Shown: piece by piece, positions 22,987 to 33,878 of the stretch
How the letters are laid out: each line of letters starts with the position of its first letter
Numbering within the stretch: position 1 is the first letter of the stretch
Source of the DNA: Hymenopus coronatus
Lineage: Eukaryota; Arthropoda; Insecta; Mantodea; Hymenopodidae
Length of the DNA stretch: 64,000 nucleotides
Direction of reading: 5' to 3'
NCBI GenBank assembly: GCA_030762935.1
Contig: CM060881.1
Location: 96,088,001-96,152,000 of the forward strand
Made by a program: the position numbers and the translations under genes
Notes under the pieces: model-generated
The model's input: only the letters and a program-made list of their open reading frames with translations
What the model was told of the DNA's origin: nothing
Databases searched by the model: none

Positions 22987-23205
22987 AATGAATGAATGAA
23001 ATGGGTGAAATGTTACTTGATTGATCCTAGGGGTCCATAGAGCTTATAATTACCGGACATTTATTTATCTTCTCAAATTAAGGAAAAACCCCAGATAGAA
23101 ACTTTATCCCAGTAACTTGCCCTAACTGAGATTCGAACTTGGGACCCCTTGAAAATGAGGCAAACATCCTACCACCACACTACAGAGGTGGGCTTACATA
23201 GCCTT
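22987..23205 (-). mobile_element. SINE-D, tRNA-derived, reverse copy
   Basis: On the minus strand: a head with GTGGTGGTAGGATG and GTCCCAAGTTCGAATCTC (B box), then AGTTACTGGGATAAAG, a GGGTTTTTCC stretch and a GAATGAA tail. It matches the copy at 40527-40785 in the same block order. Its body resembles a SINE type I associate with insects (inference from memory). Confidence 0.65.
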
Positions 23206-23607
23206 TTTTTAATTATAAAATAAGCATTGCTTATTAGGTTATTGCTAATAATTTCCTTTATTTCATAATTCATCTGCTTCAATTTAAAGAGTTGCATTTA
23301 TTTTACACCCCACTATAATTAACATCATGTTCTGTATACAATGGGGATGTAATTATATTGAGTCCTAGAATCTAAAAGTTTGAATATTTCTGTATATCTT
23401 CTGTTAATACCATATAATATTATCAACATTGTCATTTTTCTTTAGCCTCTTAACATACCTTTTTACAATTCAATGACTCTTTTTTTACCTATGTTTTTAA
23501 TTGTCAAAATTAAATATTCCATTAAGTACAATAATGATAGTAACAGAGATTTCATCTATGGATTTGATACCCATCTTTGGTCTCTCTGATCCATGAATTT
23601 TATGTTG

Positions 23608-23715
23608 GTTTGGGTAGCTCAGTTAGGTGCTGAGGACAAAATTTCGGCCCACCAGCATTGCTGATATGATCCTGCCAATTCACAGCATCCTTAACAAACA
23701 AATCATTTTTTAAAA
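23608..23715 (+). mobile_element. SINE-E, internally deleted copy
   Basis: Starts GGTTTGGGTAGCTCAGTTAG (A box) and then jumps to the distal block GCTGATATGATCCTGCCAAT followed by AACAAACAAA. The full-length copy at 48553-48775 has both parts about 120 bp further apart. Confidence 0.55.
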
Positions 23716-24674
23716 AGTTCTTTATGTATTTTGTGGGGATTATCCTTGATCGCCAGGCAAATGGTAGGAGGTTTATTACATCACCCAAATTTTCTGGTCC
23801 ACTATTTCCTAATCTCTTTCTGGGTTGAAGGACCAGGTTTGGCGGGTTGCAGCTGGATGGTGGATTGTGTATTGTAAAAGGTTAACATGGCATTATCAGG
23901 AACAATAGTTTGGAACCCATCTTCAGGTTAGGAGTTTCCTCTGGGCATCCACCTTGAGGCTTGGGGCCTGTGAGCAGACTGTAGAGTAGCATCAGAGGCA
24001 TTCTAACTGTAGTTATTGTGGCTGTAGTTATATGCTTGTGCTCCTCATCTTCCTTATCTAGTTGTCATTTGGGTCTCTCTTTTATTCCTCCCTTCCTGGG
24101 GACATGTAAGAGTCAAAGGTTCACAAGGGTCTAATAAGAGTTCTGCCTGTGTCCTGTCTAATTCTAAACAAACATGCCAAATCTGTATGTTAAATGAACC
24201 TGGATAATAAATGTGAAAATAAGACTCATACTTTTATGAATTTATTCATAAGCTTCAATATGTTTTTTATTTAAATGCTCCCCATGTACTGGCATGCCCT
24301 ACCCCCCCATCCCCTTTATTCAAGGTATTTATATTCTTTTATTACAGTAGGTAAGTGTTATTGTGCAAGAAGGTTTCAAAAAGACCATAATGATAGGATC
24401 AACAAAGTAATTTACTGAAAACAACTTTTCTCTGTATGATAAATGCAACTCTTAATAGATTTTAATACGTGCAAAACATTCTCTTTAAAATGCAGCCCCT
24501 AATAACAATTGCAGATTATCATGATTCCCGGCTTGCCACTTCTGTCCCATTAAATCTTTAGTAATAAAAAAACAAGTGTTGAAAGAGAGACAATTAGAAC
24601 AGCCAACAGTGCAAGAAGACAAATTGAGAATAGCTACATGTCTTGACAAAGAACTTACCTAAGCATTTCAAGAG
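23716..24674. other. Non-coding intronic stretch
   Basis: A locally less AT-rich block (about 23790-24170) has no recognisable element. The remainder is anonymous intron. Confidence 0.35.
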
Positions 24675-24852
24675 GTGATGGATTTTTGGGCGTAAAGGGA
24701 AGTAAAGCCGTTGGTCCCATGTTGTAGATTTGTGGCATGTAAAAGAACCTCAAGCCTGATAAAGAGATGGTCTTTCATGCCCAACGTAGAATGGGATGCT
24801 GAAAACCACAGCAGTTAAAGAGCATCCATAAATAAAACTCCATTTCATTTCA
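24675..24852 (+). mobile_element. SINE-A, head-truncated copy
   Basis: Begins at GATGGATTTTTGGGCG, so the tRNA-like head is missing. The body and CATTTCATTTC tail are present. It lies about 50 bp from an opposite copy (24904-25093), tail to tail. Confidence 0.75.
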
Positions 24853-24903
24853 TTCACAAGCTAGACTGCTCCACTACCCAGCTAAATTCTCTATGTGACA
24901 GAA

Positions 24904-25093
24904 ATGAAATGACAGTTTATTTATGGATGCCCTTTAACTATTCTGGTTCTCAGTGTCCCATTCTATACTGGGCTGGAAAGACTGCTTAATTTTGCTCAGA
25001 GGCCTCTGTATCAGGCTTGAGGTTCTTTTACGTACTGTAAATCTACGACACAGGACCAATGGCTTTACTGCCCTTCCAAAGGATGCCTTGCAG
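24904..25093 (-). mobile_element. SINE-A, head-truncated inverted copy
   Basis: Reads on the minus strand from AAGGCATCCTTTGGAAGGGC to a CATTTCATTTC tail. Both this copy and its inverted partner lost the tRNA-like head at nearly the same point. A twin-priming or foldback event, or two separate insertions, could explain it. Confidence 0.75.
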
Positions 25094-26320
25094 AGATGCT
25101 CTTGGCCAGCCAAGTTAGTGACAACCATAGCGCTTTCTTACTGCACACACTTGCCCCTCTCCTAATGTGGGTGGGAAACATAATCTTACAAACTTGCTAC
25201 ACCATAAGTCTTTTATGACCTTTAGAGAAATCTTGTACACTAAGCAAAAGCTACACTCATTTATCTAGATGCATACTCTGCTGACAACCTATATTACCAC
25301 CACTGGTAATGATGAGGATTGGATTGAAATATGCCAACTCTGAACCATATAGGTCTTATGAAGAGCTAATTAGAAGTGAAATTATTATTCATACCAACCA
25401 TAAGGGGTCTAAGATGAAGATTTATTATTTGAAAAGAACACTGACACAATGAGCTAAAATTCCACTATGGTCTAAGTTTAGCTGAAAAGCACTTAAAGAA
25501 TTACATATTTCTAGAGATTAGCTACTCCAGCCATGAGGATGCCCAACAGATAGGCAAAACCTTATGTGCTTTACCATCTATTGGACCATGACCAAAAACC
25601 TGAAAAATTCATTTTATTGGATAAGCAACTAATGTAATACAAACCCACATTATAAGCGGGCTCTACAACCAAATTTATCAGCAGAAATGAGGAGGGAAAT
25701 AAAAACAGAACTTTGCCACACAGGATGCAAAAAGGAACACAGCTTAAGATCAGACAGACTTTAAACATATGCCACTATTGCCCATATAAAAATGCAGGAA
25801 AATAATTACAAGTGTATCACAACATATTGCTTGGAGCATTCTAAGAGGTTATGCAAAGGCATATATAGAAATGGTAATTTATTTTCACTGATGAGAATGA
25901 TTTTTAGATCCTTCAAATTTATGAGGAAGAAAGACATTAATGAACATAATTTACTACGTGAAATAGATATATATTCAGTGTAAAAGTGGGATACATAAAA
26001 CTGAATTTTATATAAGCTTCACACTTTTCTAACAGTTTTTGTTAATTAATTGTATTTTTTGTTTAAAAAATGTTTAGTATATTAAATAAAACCATGAACC
26101 CTACAAATACATAGGAAGTAAATTCAATAATATAATGAAAATATGCAAATAATATCCAATAAAAGTTACAGGATCGGAGAGAGTGATGTTAATAATAATG
26201 TGTCAACATTTATGTTACCAGTTGAGGGTTAAAGCTTTTAATCTTTGCAATTTTGAAATGTTTGAATACATATAGGTACAAGAGCAAACATTACTGTGAA
26301 ATCAGGAAACAGATACTGTG
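25094..26320. other. Non-coding intronic stretch with a possible DDE relic
   Basis: Mostly anonymous. Around 25855-25935 the plus strand reads IYRNGNL and, one frame over, FTDEN, which loosely recalls the 'F-T-D-E' step of mariner-like transposases. This is too weak for a separate call. Confidence 0.25.
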
Positions 26321-26322
26321 TA

Positions 26323-26511
26323 AATTCAAAATCTTCTCGGGCTTCTAGCCAGGTAAAAACTTGGCTTGACACCAACGTTTCGAAGAAGTGCATCTTCCTC
26401 GTCTTCAGGGTGAACTGATGTTACCCTGAAGACGAGGAAGATGCACTTCTTCGAAACGTTGGTGTCAAGCCAAGTTTTTACCTGGCTAGAAGCCCGAGAA
26501 GATTTTGAATT
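26323..26511. repeat. 89-bp perfect inverted repeat with 11-nt loop
   Basis: The left arm 26323-26411 is matched base for base by the inverse of the right arm 26423-26511, around the loop GAACTGATGTT. The arms contain CTTCGAAACGTTGGTG and CCTGAAGACGAGGAAG, motifs that look like the ends of Penelope-like elements. The palindrome lies about 160 bp upstream of the exon at 26671. Confidence 0.95.
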
Positions 26512-26670
26512 AACACATCGCCAGGAAAGCTTTAGTTCTTATTTTAGATACTGTGTACCTCACCAATTGTTCTTAATATTAATTTAGTAATCATTATCTT
26601 TAAACCAGTAACATAAAAATGAACTTCAGTTATGTATAGTTAATTACCATTGTCTCTACATCTTACACAG

Positions 26671-27015
26671 GGTGATTTCATTGATAATGAGATGACAGGC
26701 AAAGGTTATATAGAATGGAAAGACTTGAGTTGGTATGAAGGGGAGGTCTATCAAGGCCTCAGGCATGGAAATGGATTCTTTGTTGGTTCTCGTGATACCA
26801 GGGCTTATTTTGGATCATGGAAAATGGGACACAGAGATGGCAGAGGTTTCCTCTACTATGATAGTGGAGGAAAGGATTATTATGAAGGAGACTGGGTTCA
26901 TGACAAACAAGATGGATCAGGCATTCGCTCTTATAATTCTGGTGCACAGTACCATGGAGACTGGAAGGATGGCTTTCAGGATGGTGTTGGAATTATGGTT
27001 TGGCCAAATAACCAG
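26671..27015 (+). CDS. RSPH10B: RSPH10B-like, exon 4 seen (MORN repeats 2-6)
   Basis: Exon of 115 codons between a TCTTACACAG acceptor and an AG|GTAAGG donor, phase 0 on both sides. It holds about five consecutive MORN repeats of 22-24 residues: (RYE)GDFIDNEMTGKGYIEW, WYEGEVYQGLRHGNGFF, AYFGSWKMGHRDGRGFLYY, YYEGDWVHDKQDGSGI and QYHGDWKDGFQDGVGIMVW. The spacing, the G-x-W and G-x-G pairs and the order match the RSPH10B MORN array. RSPH10B belongs to the radial spoke head of motile cilia and sperm flagella. The reading frame shows no damage, which indicates a functional gene. This exon is the strongest evidence for the gene's identity. Confidence 0.95.
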
Positions 27016-27397
27016 GTAAGGGATGTAGAAGGTATTTATTTAGCTCATACCTAATCATACTCTCACATATTTTATATATGAAATTAAGTGAATTAAACCA
27101 ATTTGAATAGCTGATATATGATTACCTAATTTGTTCGCCTCACTTTTAATATAAAGGGAATATCCAAAGTATTCAGTCAAGCCATTCATGCTCAAAATCT
27201 TTAAAATTATCTCCTGCCAAACATTTGTCAACTGCCTGTTGCAAACTTTGCATTGTTATTTTGCAAAAGAATAAAGAGATAAAGCATCTTTTCTTTCTTC
27301 TTTAGTAAAAACAAGAGTCAGGTTATCAGTGCTGCAAAACCTTAAGGATTTTGTGCTACCACCTCTAAAAAGAAGATGAAAAGAACATTCTGATTTT

Positions 27398-27535
27398 CAC
27401 TTTCACTACACATGCTATGTACATAGTGTATAGAGAAGGTATTGCATTCCACCCAAAAATTAGATACTGAGATTTCACCAGAAATAGATATTTTAGGATC
27501 CTCTGTTTCCAAAAAAAAGTATTTTTGGAAAAACA

Positions 27536-27570
<35 letters not shown>

Positions 27571-28316
27571 GTGTGTGTAAGTGTGTGTGTGTGCGTACAT
27601 GTGCGTGCGTGTGCACGTGCTTTTTTTTTTTACTCAAAAATGAAAATTCGGTTATATACCAAACTTGGTGTTTAAGTTTAATATCTTCCAGGGATGCAAC
27701 ACAAAAATTTTTAGAAAATCCCCACACCCAAAACTACCCTTTGCATGGACAAAATTTCGAAAATTTCCATGGATTTTGATTAAAATACCATATATTACAG
27801 ATATTTATATGGCAAATAAAATGTATGTCTTGCTTTTTCTGAGAATAACCTCTAAAGACTCTTTATTCTGAATGAATTTTACTGCATTTTGCATAACTGG
27901 TAATCCGTAAGAGATAGGCAGAAACTTACTACACAAATGTAGATCACATTAAGACACACAATTTTTTTCATATGCCTAGTTTTCTTCTTTGAATTGACCA
28001 TTCTGAGATATTCCTTATTATTTGTTTCAGATTTTAAATACCTAAACTTCTTTTAAATGGAAAGTTGTGAACTCCTGGCCCTGCATAGAAATGAATTTCA
28101 ACCACATGGCAATTGGCTTTTAAAAGATTTGAATATTGTTTTTAGCCTAGTGTATTTCCTTATTTTCCTTCTACTTATAAGGAAAAAAGTAATTAAGATA
28201 ATTTTGCTAATGTTTATATTATCATAAAGTAGATAGAAGAATATGTTTCTTAATAATAGTTGGTTATAGAGAGGTAGAGAAAGTCATGTGATTGTAACAC
28301 ATCAGATTTTTTTATT
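27398..28316 (+). mobile_element. M1 element, near full length
   Basis: Opens with the palindromic end (CTATGTACATAGTGTATAG), continues through the CCACCCAAAAATTAGATAC block and a GT-rich microsatellite at 27539-27595, and ends GTAGAGAAAGTCATGTGATT. It lies in the intron after exon 4. The minus-strand and plus-strand open frames across the GT tract are artefacts. Confidence 0.8.
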
Positions 28317-28319
28317 TAG

Positions 28320-28630
28320 CTAAATCCTCAAAATTGATTACAAAACACTTACCACTCTACCACCCAATTATCGGTAGTTACACAAATACAAATCAACAAA
28401 GACTGAAGTAGTTTTTTTGGTTTTTTGCTGTTTTTAATATGTATAAAATCTTTTATGTTCTTTCTGCAGTCCTCAAACATAAACTGTACATCATTCTTTG
28501 TCAGGCTTTTGAAAACTGCCTCACTTCTCTTGAGCACTGCTTCAGAGTTCAAACTGAATGCCTCAGAGCTTTGCTTTTAGTGATGGGAATAATAAAATCA
28601 GGTCACAGGGAGTAATGAGATCAGGCACAT
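28320..28630. other. Unidentified short relic
   Basis: A 67-codon minus-strand frame (28349-28552) reads as a Lys-rich peptide without recognisable motifs. Confidence 0.25.
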
Positions 28631-28633
28631 GTG

Positions 28634-28878
28634 TTTTTTTTTTTATAGTGTTTAATGCCTGCTCTAACTACTTATGGCACTGCAGGCAATGACACTAATG
28701 ATACATGAATGAAGATGGAGCACTGGTGGAACGCGATGATGGGGGAAACCGGAGAACCTGGAGAAAACCTGCCCCTGTGCCGCTTCGTCCACCACAAATC
28801 TCACATGCGGTCACTTGGGATCGAACCCGGACCATCTAGGTGAGAGGCCAGTGGTCTAACCACTTGTCCACGGCATGG
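28634..28878 (-). mobile_element. SINE-B, full length, poly-A tail and target-site duplication
   Basis: Minus-strand head: GCCATGCCGTGGACAAGTGG (A-box side) and GGGTTCGATCCC (B box). The body has GTTTTCTCCAGGTTCTCCGG and the left end is a T-run (poly-A tail on the minus strand). The near-identical 12-bp flanks CAGGCACATGTG (28622) and CAGGCAGATGTG (28883) mark the duplication. Confidence 0.8.
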
Positions 28879-29049
28879 CTACCAGGCAGATGTGCACAGG
28901 TGAGGTGAATGTAGACATAAACTTCATTACTTGATTTGGGTCATGAGGCCATAAATTGTTATGATGAAGCTGCCACGTAGCCAATGAAGGCATTTGCTCC
29001 TTTGTGTCATGCTTCCAATACTGACAACTAGTTTTCTGCTGTAAAGTGT

Positions 29050-30185
29050 GAGAGGAAACCACATACTGGTGAATCATCCATTAAAGTTGTAACAGAAACT
29101 GAGTTTCCCCCCTACATAATCACTAAACTTCTCTCTACCTCAAACAATATTCACACTAATTCTTCCGCATTGTCTTCGGCAAATTTTTTCATCTGCACTG
29201 GACAAATTATTCAAGCCCATACATATAAATTCAATCTTGTTAATTTCTCTCCTTCTGTGATGCGCAATGTGCTAAACAGAATGTGCAATGCTAAGAATGA
29301 TCACAACAGAGCTTACAGCTATGCCATTGATTGTCACATATGCTCAAGAAGTTCAGGAGTTTGGCAAACTACTTCTGCAGCTGCAATAATCCTAGCAACC
29401 AGATCCATGTGAGTGTCGACTGCAGCCTTGTGAAGTTCTTCACATGCCCCCAGAAGAAGAGGTCCATTGGTGTCATATATGGTGACTATGGAACAGGATA
29501 TCACCTTGACTAATCCATTGTTGTCTGAATTACACATCAATGTGGGCAAAATTAATGCAATTTCAATATCAAAAATTAAGACGGTGATGCAATTAAGAAG
29601 TATCAAGTAATAGCTCCAGCTAAAACTGGAAGAGATAACACTAACACTAACAAGTATGCTGACAACCTATTGTGTTGAAACCATATGTCATGAATTCTCA
29701 GATGTTCTTCTTCTAGGAACTGTGAGAGAGTCCCTTTGAAGGAACATTTATGCATGACTCTGTTCAGTGTATAGAAAGTACATAAATTGCAGTCATAAAG
29801 TCTACAGCAATACCAGCCCATACATTCACAGAAAATTGCTGTTGATAGGATCGATACATCAGTGCATATGGATTTTCCATAATTGCATTCCTGTCTATTC
29901 CTAATATTGAACATGCCCTCTCTTGTAAACTTGGCCCCATCTGTAAACAATACCAAGTCAGAATAGTTGTGATTTTCTGCAATTTGCACAATCCACTCGA
30001 GGCAAAAGCTGTGCCTTCTGTGGATAAAATAAAGGGGCAATTGCTGTTCATCATATGGCCCTCAAAATAGTTGATTGTCTTCAGAGCTTGTGCAACGTGC
30101 TGGCTACTAGCGGCAGGATTGTTGCTAATGGCAGGTGTTCTGGCATACCCTGCATGGCCAGTATCTTCCATTCTAGCATAAAAGG
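29050..30185 (-). pseudogene. IS630-like DDE transposase relic
   Basis: Minus strand, several frames. Reads FILSTEGTAFASSG (degraded), LVLFTDGAKFTREGMFNIRN (family 'F-T-D-E-x-F-T-R-E/D-G'; the Glu is Gly here), NPYALMYRSYQQQFSVNVWA, GIAVDFM, LRIHDIWFQHNRLSA (catalytic 'W-F-Q-H-D-G-A-P-A' degraded), and a C-terminal MDLVARIIAAAEVVCQTPEL. This family is widespread in arthropods (from memory). Frameshifts and lost catalytic residues make it dead. Confidence 0.7.
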
Positions 30186-30689
30186 ATCCAGCTTTTTTTT
30201 ATGTACAGATGCAACTGTGATTGGTTAGTATCAGTGCAGAACAACACAGCATAGTGTTGTGCTGCTCTTCCATTGAATTTAGTGAACCTATATATATAAG
30301 GTGAATATCAGCTAACTCTTCATTATTAAACCAATCCATACATCTGTTCTGACTATTAGTACAAACTAACAGTTCCAGAAAAGCAAAATCCTAGACAGAA
30401 TCCAGCAACACTGAATGCAAACTTGAAGGAAATGAGTTAAAGAGGCATTAATGTTGTCAACAGCAGTCACCGCGAGTGAATGGAAGCAATTTATGTAAAA
30501 ATAACACCCACAAAGCATACTATCAATATCTGCAGTGTTATATAGTATCTTCAGCCCTATACAGATAGAAAAGCTAATTGGGGCAAGAAACCAAACCAAA
30601 TGCAACTACTATGAAACCTCTGAAACTTTGTTGCTAGAGTTCTGGTTCATTCTATATATATGTACATAGACAATCTTATTTAAATATGG
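30186..30689. other. Non-coding intronic stretch
   Basis: No recognisable features apart from a short (TA) cluster near 30290. Confidence 0.35.
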
Positions 30690-31370
30690 AAAAAAGAACT
30701 GAATCCAGAAATGCAATTAGTAAAAATTCAAATTTAAGCGTAATATATTTAGATGTAATACTACAGAATAGCAAAAAAAGACTACAGCACTTTGTTTATA
30801 AATTGTAACAACTGGAAAATAAATATAACAAAAAAAGTACATAAAAAGACAAAAGTAATGGCACGCAATGAAAAATACCCATTAAGAACAAAAATATGTA
30901 TTGAAAATAATAGCCTGGAACAATAAACGTAAAGTTCAACACCTGGGTTCTATGTTGAAAGTTTCTATGTTGAAAGACATACAGAAAATAAGATAAACTT
31001 CACCAAATATGTGAAACCATAATAAGAACTCTACAAAATAAAACAAGAAAACAAATGAAATTAATAGATTGTTGATAACAAAAGAAAAGAATAAAAGGAA
31101 AATACAGGCAGCAGAAGTAAAATTTTTACATAGAAGTGAGGGATATGCTAAATTGCATTTATTAACAAATGAAGCATTTGTAAAATAACTCAATATTCAT
31201 AAATTATATAATAAAATTGAATAAAATATAATTGGAAAGGGTACATACATATACCACTTGAGTGAAGAATGGATAATTCTCTTAAGTAACAAATATAAAC
31301 CTTTAAAAAAAAGAGACATCAGACAGCCCAGAAAAAGCTATGAGTAAAGAGAAGAATAGGAAAAAAGAGG
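30690..31370 (+). pseudogene. LINE 3' relic (insect-type endonuclease/reverse transcriptase tail)
   Basis: Plus strand, broken frames. Reads NNWKINITKKVHKKTKVMA (family 'I-N-x-x-K-T-K-V-M'), then CETIIRTLQNKTRKQMKLID, then IQAAEVKFLHRSEGYAKLHL (family 'R-I-Q-x-A-E-x-K-F-L-R-x-V-x-G-Y-T'), then NIHKLYNKIE and RDIRQPRKSY. This order is the C-terminal part of a non-LTR reverse transcriptase common in insect genomes. Many stops. Confidence 0.65.
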
Positions 31371-31399
31371 TGAAATGCCTTATTCTTGAAGTAAAGCAG

Positions 31400-31640
31400 A
31401 AGAACTGGGAGATTTAGTGATAATTTGGCTTTTTTTACATAAGCTGTGTATAGGACAGGAGTTGGATAGGTAGAATCACACTGAAAAACTCTCAATGCCA
31501 TAGCCAGGATTTGAACCACAGATCCCCGGTTTGGTGTCGGTTGCTCTACCACTGAGTTACCATGGCAACATGCTGGCACAGCATTAAATTTCTCAACTGA
31601 CTCATATATTTCCAGGTAAACCACAAGGTGATCTCACATT
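31400..31640 (-). mobile_element. SINE-C, left member of an inverted pair
   Basis: Minus-strand head: GTTGCCATGGTAACTCAGTG (A box) and TGGTTCAAATCCTGGCTATG (B box). The 3' body runs left to TCCAACTCCTGTCCTATAC. 5' of the head is a further conserved segment (TTTACCTGGAAATATATGAG, GTCAGTTGAG) also present at 50240-50310. Confidence 0.75.
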
Positions 31641-31654
31641 ATTTTGAGATGACA

Positions 31655-31812
31655 TACCCCAATGGCGACTTACAATGTCATAAGTCTGCTGTGCCAGCAA
31701 GTTGCCATGGTAGCTCAGTGATAGAGTAACCGGCTAGAGACCAGGAGATCCATGGTTCAAATCCTAGTTATAGCATTGAGTTTTTCAGTGTGACTCTACC
31801 TATCCAACAAGG
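31655..31812 (+). mobile_element. SINE-C, right member of an inverted pair
   Basis: Plus-strand head at 31704: GGTAGCTCAGTGATAGAG (A box), then GGTTCAAATCC (B box), followed by TTTTTCAGTGTGACTCTACC. It is the inverse of the copy at 31400-31640, with heads pointing apart. It lies about 150 bp before exon 5. Confidence 0.75.
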
Positions 31813-31965
31813 AGAACTTTATAAAACTCTTGTTTAAAGTTTTAAGCAGTTATCTATAGTTAAGTTAGTGTGCGCAAGTTTATTTGTATGTATCTATGTT
31901 ATAGACTGAACTTGAACTTGATATTTATTTGTGTTTGAGTGTTTTTATTCCATGAATTCATGCAG

Positions 31966-32213
31966 GTATACAGAGGGTTTTGGGCAAATGGTCAGAGATG
32001 TGGTTATGGTGAATACTCTTGGAGAGCCTTTCTGAATATGGAGTTGGCATTTCCTATGCAGAACATTTTCATGGGATGGTGGGAAAAGGATAAAAAGCAT
32101 GGACTAGGGCTTCTGCATACAGCTTGTGGTACTATTCGCATGCCCAGTGGACTGCGCTTTGAAGGTAACTGGGTGTGCGATAAAAAACAAGGTTCAGGAA
32201 TACTAATTTGCAG
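31966..32213 (+). CDS. RSPH10B: RSPH10B-like, exon 5 seen (MORN repeats 7-9)
   Basis: Exon of 82 codons plus two bases between an ATTCATGCAG acceptor and a TTTGCAG|GTATGA donor; enters in phase 0 and leaves in phase 2. It carries three MORN units: VYRGFWANGQRCGYGEYSW, then IFMGWWEKDKKHGLGLLHT, then RFEGNWVCDKKQGSGILIC. Between the first two is a short insert (RAFLNMELAFPMQN) at the position where RSPH10B proteins also carry a longer unit (family knowledge). The next exon completes an Arg codon and continues R-N-G, as expected for a final MORN-like unit. Confidence 0.95.
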
Positions 32214-32499
32214 GTATGAACATTAAAGCATAAAGACTGGTTCACAATAATGGTAATGGTAACTAGAATCACAATAATAAAGTTAATGTAATGTAACTAT
32301 TCACAATTAATGTGAAGGGTGGCCAGGTCTCAAGAGCTGGAAAAAAAAAAAAAATGACGCTCCAATTTTAAAATATTACTCCCAGAAATGGCTTATTAGA
32401 TTCATGTTGTGTATATTATCTTCAGTGTAATATTTGGATAAGTTAGTAACAGTGATGTAAATTCACATTTAAAGAAAACTTTAAAGAGTTGGAATGGAA

Positions 32500-32860
32500 A
32501 TACATATATGTTTTGTTGACTGGTTTCACGAACTTTGCACATCTTCAGAAGAGACAAATTGATTTCTGGTGTTGTTTGTTGTGTGGTGGTGGTTGGTGCT
32601 GTTATTTAGAGATGTTGAGTGATGTACTTCCATAGTGGATTCAGTGACAGCAAATCAAAATCAGTTAAGAGACATTTGTGTTTTATAATTAAAATCTTTT
32701 TCCAAGTATCCAACTCTCTGTGTATTTTGTAAGTTTTAGGAGAGTAATGTTCCATGTGATGGATTGGGGATTTATAAACAAAGCCATCATCATTGTCAAA
32801 ACACTCCTTGTGCAGCAGATGATCAAGTCATGCTGTTCTGCTCATTTATATAATAAAAAG
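32500..32860 (-). pseudogene. Penelope-like element C-terminal relic
   Basis: The minus strand reads HHMEHYSPKTYKIHRELD and TWKKILIIKHKCLLTDFDLL, the typical end of Penelope-like proteins ('W-E-x-I-x-I-x-K...'). After the stop comes a tail containing TCTTCTGAAGATGTGCAAAG and GTGAAACCAGTC, motifs usual in their terminal repeats. The endonuclease core is missing. Confidence 0.6.
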
Positions 32861-32936
32861 ATTTACATTTGAACACACATTGTGTTCAAATCATAATGTC
32901 ATGGAGGACTGAAACTGATAAAAATTGGGCTATGTC

Positions 32937-33470
32937 TGAAAATGTTGACTTACAGTTATCACAGAGGGTGATAAAACTCCTTAAATCAGTCTTGGAGTTA
33001 CTGAAACATGGTGCATTAATAGGGATTTAACCCCTAACACCACTTCTGGTGTCAGCTGCACACACACGCGCACACACACACACACACACACACAAAAATT
33101 GAGACACAATTCAAACTGAGAACATCCACAATAATATAAATTTAAATAAAAATTGTAGAATACAATACATGATAATTTGATAAAACATTAAAATATATTT
33201 GATTTAGTGGAAACAATAGTGAATTGCTAATGTTTCTTTGCAGAGCAATATTGAGGTGTTATTTTTAAGACTGTAGAAATATTAAAGATTAAATATTTTA
33301 CCAATAAAATTGACCAATTCTAGTTCTAAATGCTAGAAGTGTAAAATTAAAGAATTTATATTATTACCTCTTTCAGGAACAAAGTTTTAAATGTTGACCT
33401 GCAGTTATCACACCTGCATTAACTTCTGCAATCAGTCTTGGGGTCACTGAAACATATGCACTGGGCTATA
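32937..33470. repeat. Direct repeat pair with CA microsatellite
   Basis: The segment AATGTTGACTTACAGTTATC (continuing to about 33010) recurs, diverged, at about 33388-33460 (AATGTTGACCTGCAGTTATC). Between them is a CA/CG repeat at 33060-33094. The origin is unknown, possibly a terminal repeat of the adjacent Penelope-like relic. Confidence 0.55.
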
Positions 33471-33878
33471 AATTGTTAACTGGTCAATTTGACAAGTCTT
33501 TATAATGTTAGGCATGTTTATTGCGTATTGTATGCTTATTATAAAAAGTTGAATAAGATTTGAAAAATCTATTGTCATGATTGAGCTTCAAAGCATGCTT
33601 TCTGTAGTGCTACGGAACTGCTGTGCTTCTGTGATGAGACCAAAATACATACCGAACTCTGCTCATCCGATTTTTAATATGCCAGGGAACCATAAAGCCA
33701 ATATGATTTATGTTACTATTGTTCATGTACAGTATAAAGGTTGGAAAGGAGTTTTAGATCTGAAATACTTAAATCTTATTGGTTTGAAAACCCTGATGTG
33801 CTTCTGTGTCATTTTTCTTCTCTTGCCAATTGAGCTAAATGTAACAACATAATTTTGTCTTCTTTTTCTGTTTCACAG

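Noticed and set aside
25780..25985. Transposase relic with an F-T-D-E step
   Set aside because: Only one short motif across a frame shift; no supporting motifs upstream or downstream.
26323..26511. Hammerhead ribozyme of the kind found in some Penelope-like elements
   Set aside because: A CTGATG-like string lies in the loop, but the full conserved core and three-stem arrangement are not present; the region is a simple perfect hairpin.
31704..31774. Possible tRNA gene (A and B box on the plus strand)
   Set aside because: The acceptor and T arms do not pair properly, and the same unit recurs with extra conserved flanks at 31400-31640 and 50155-50430, so it is the head of SINE-C.
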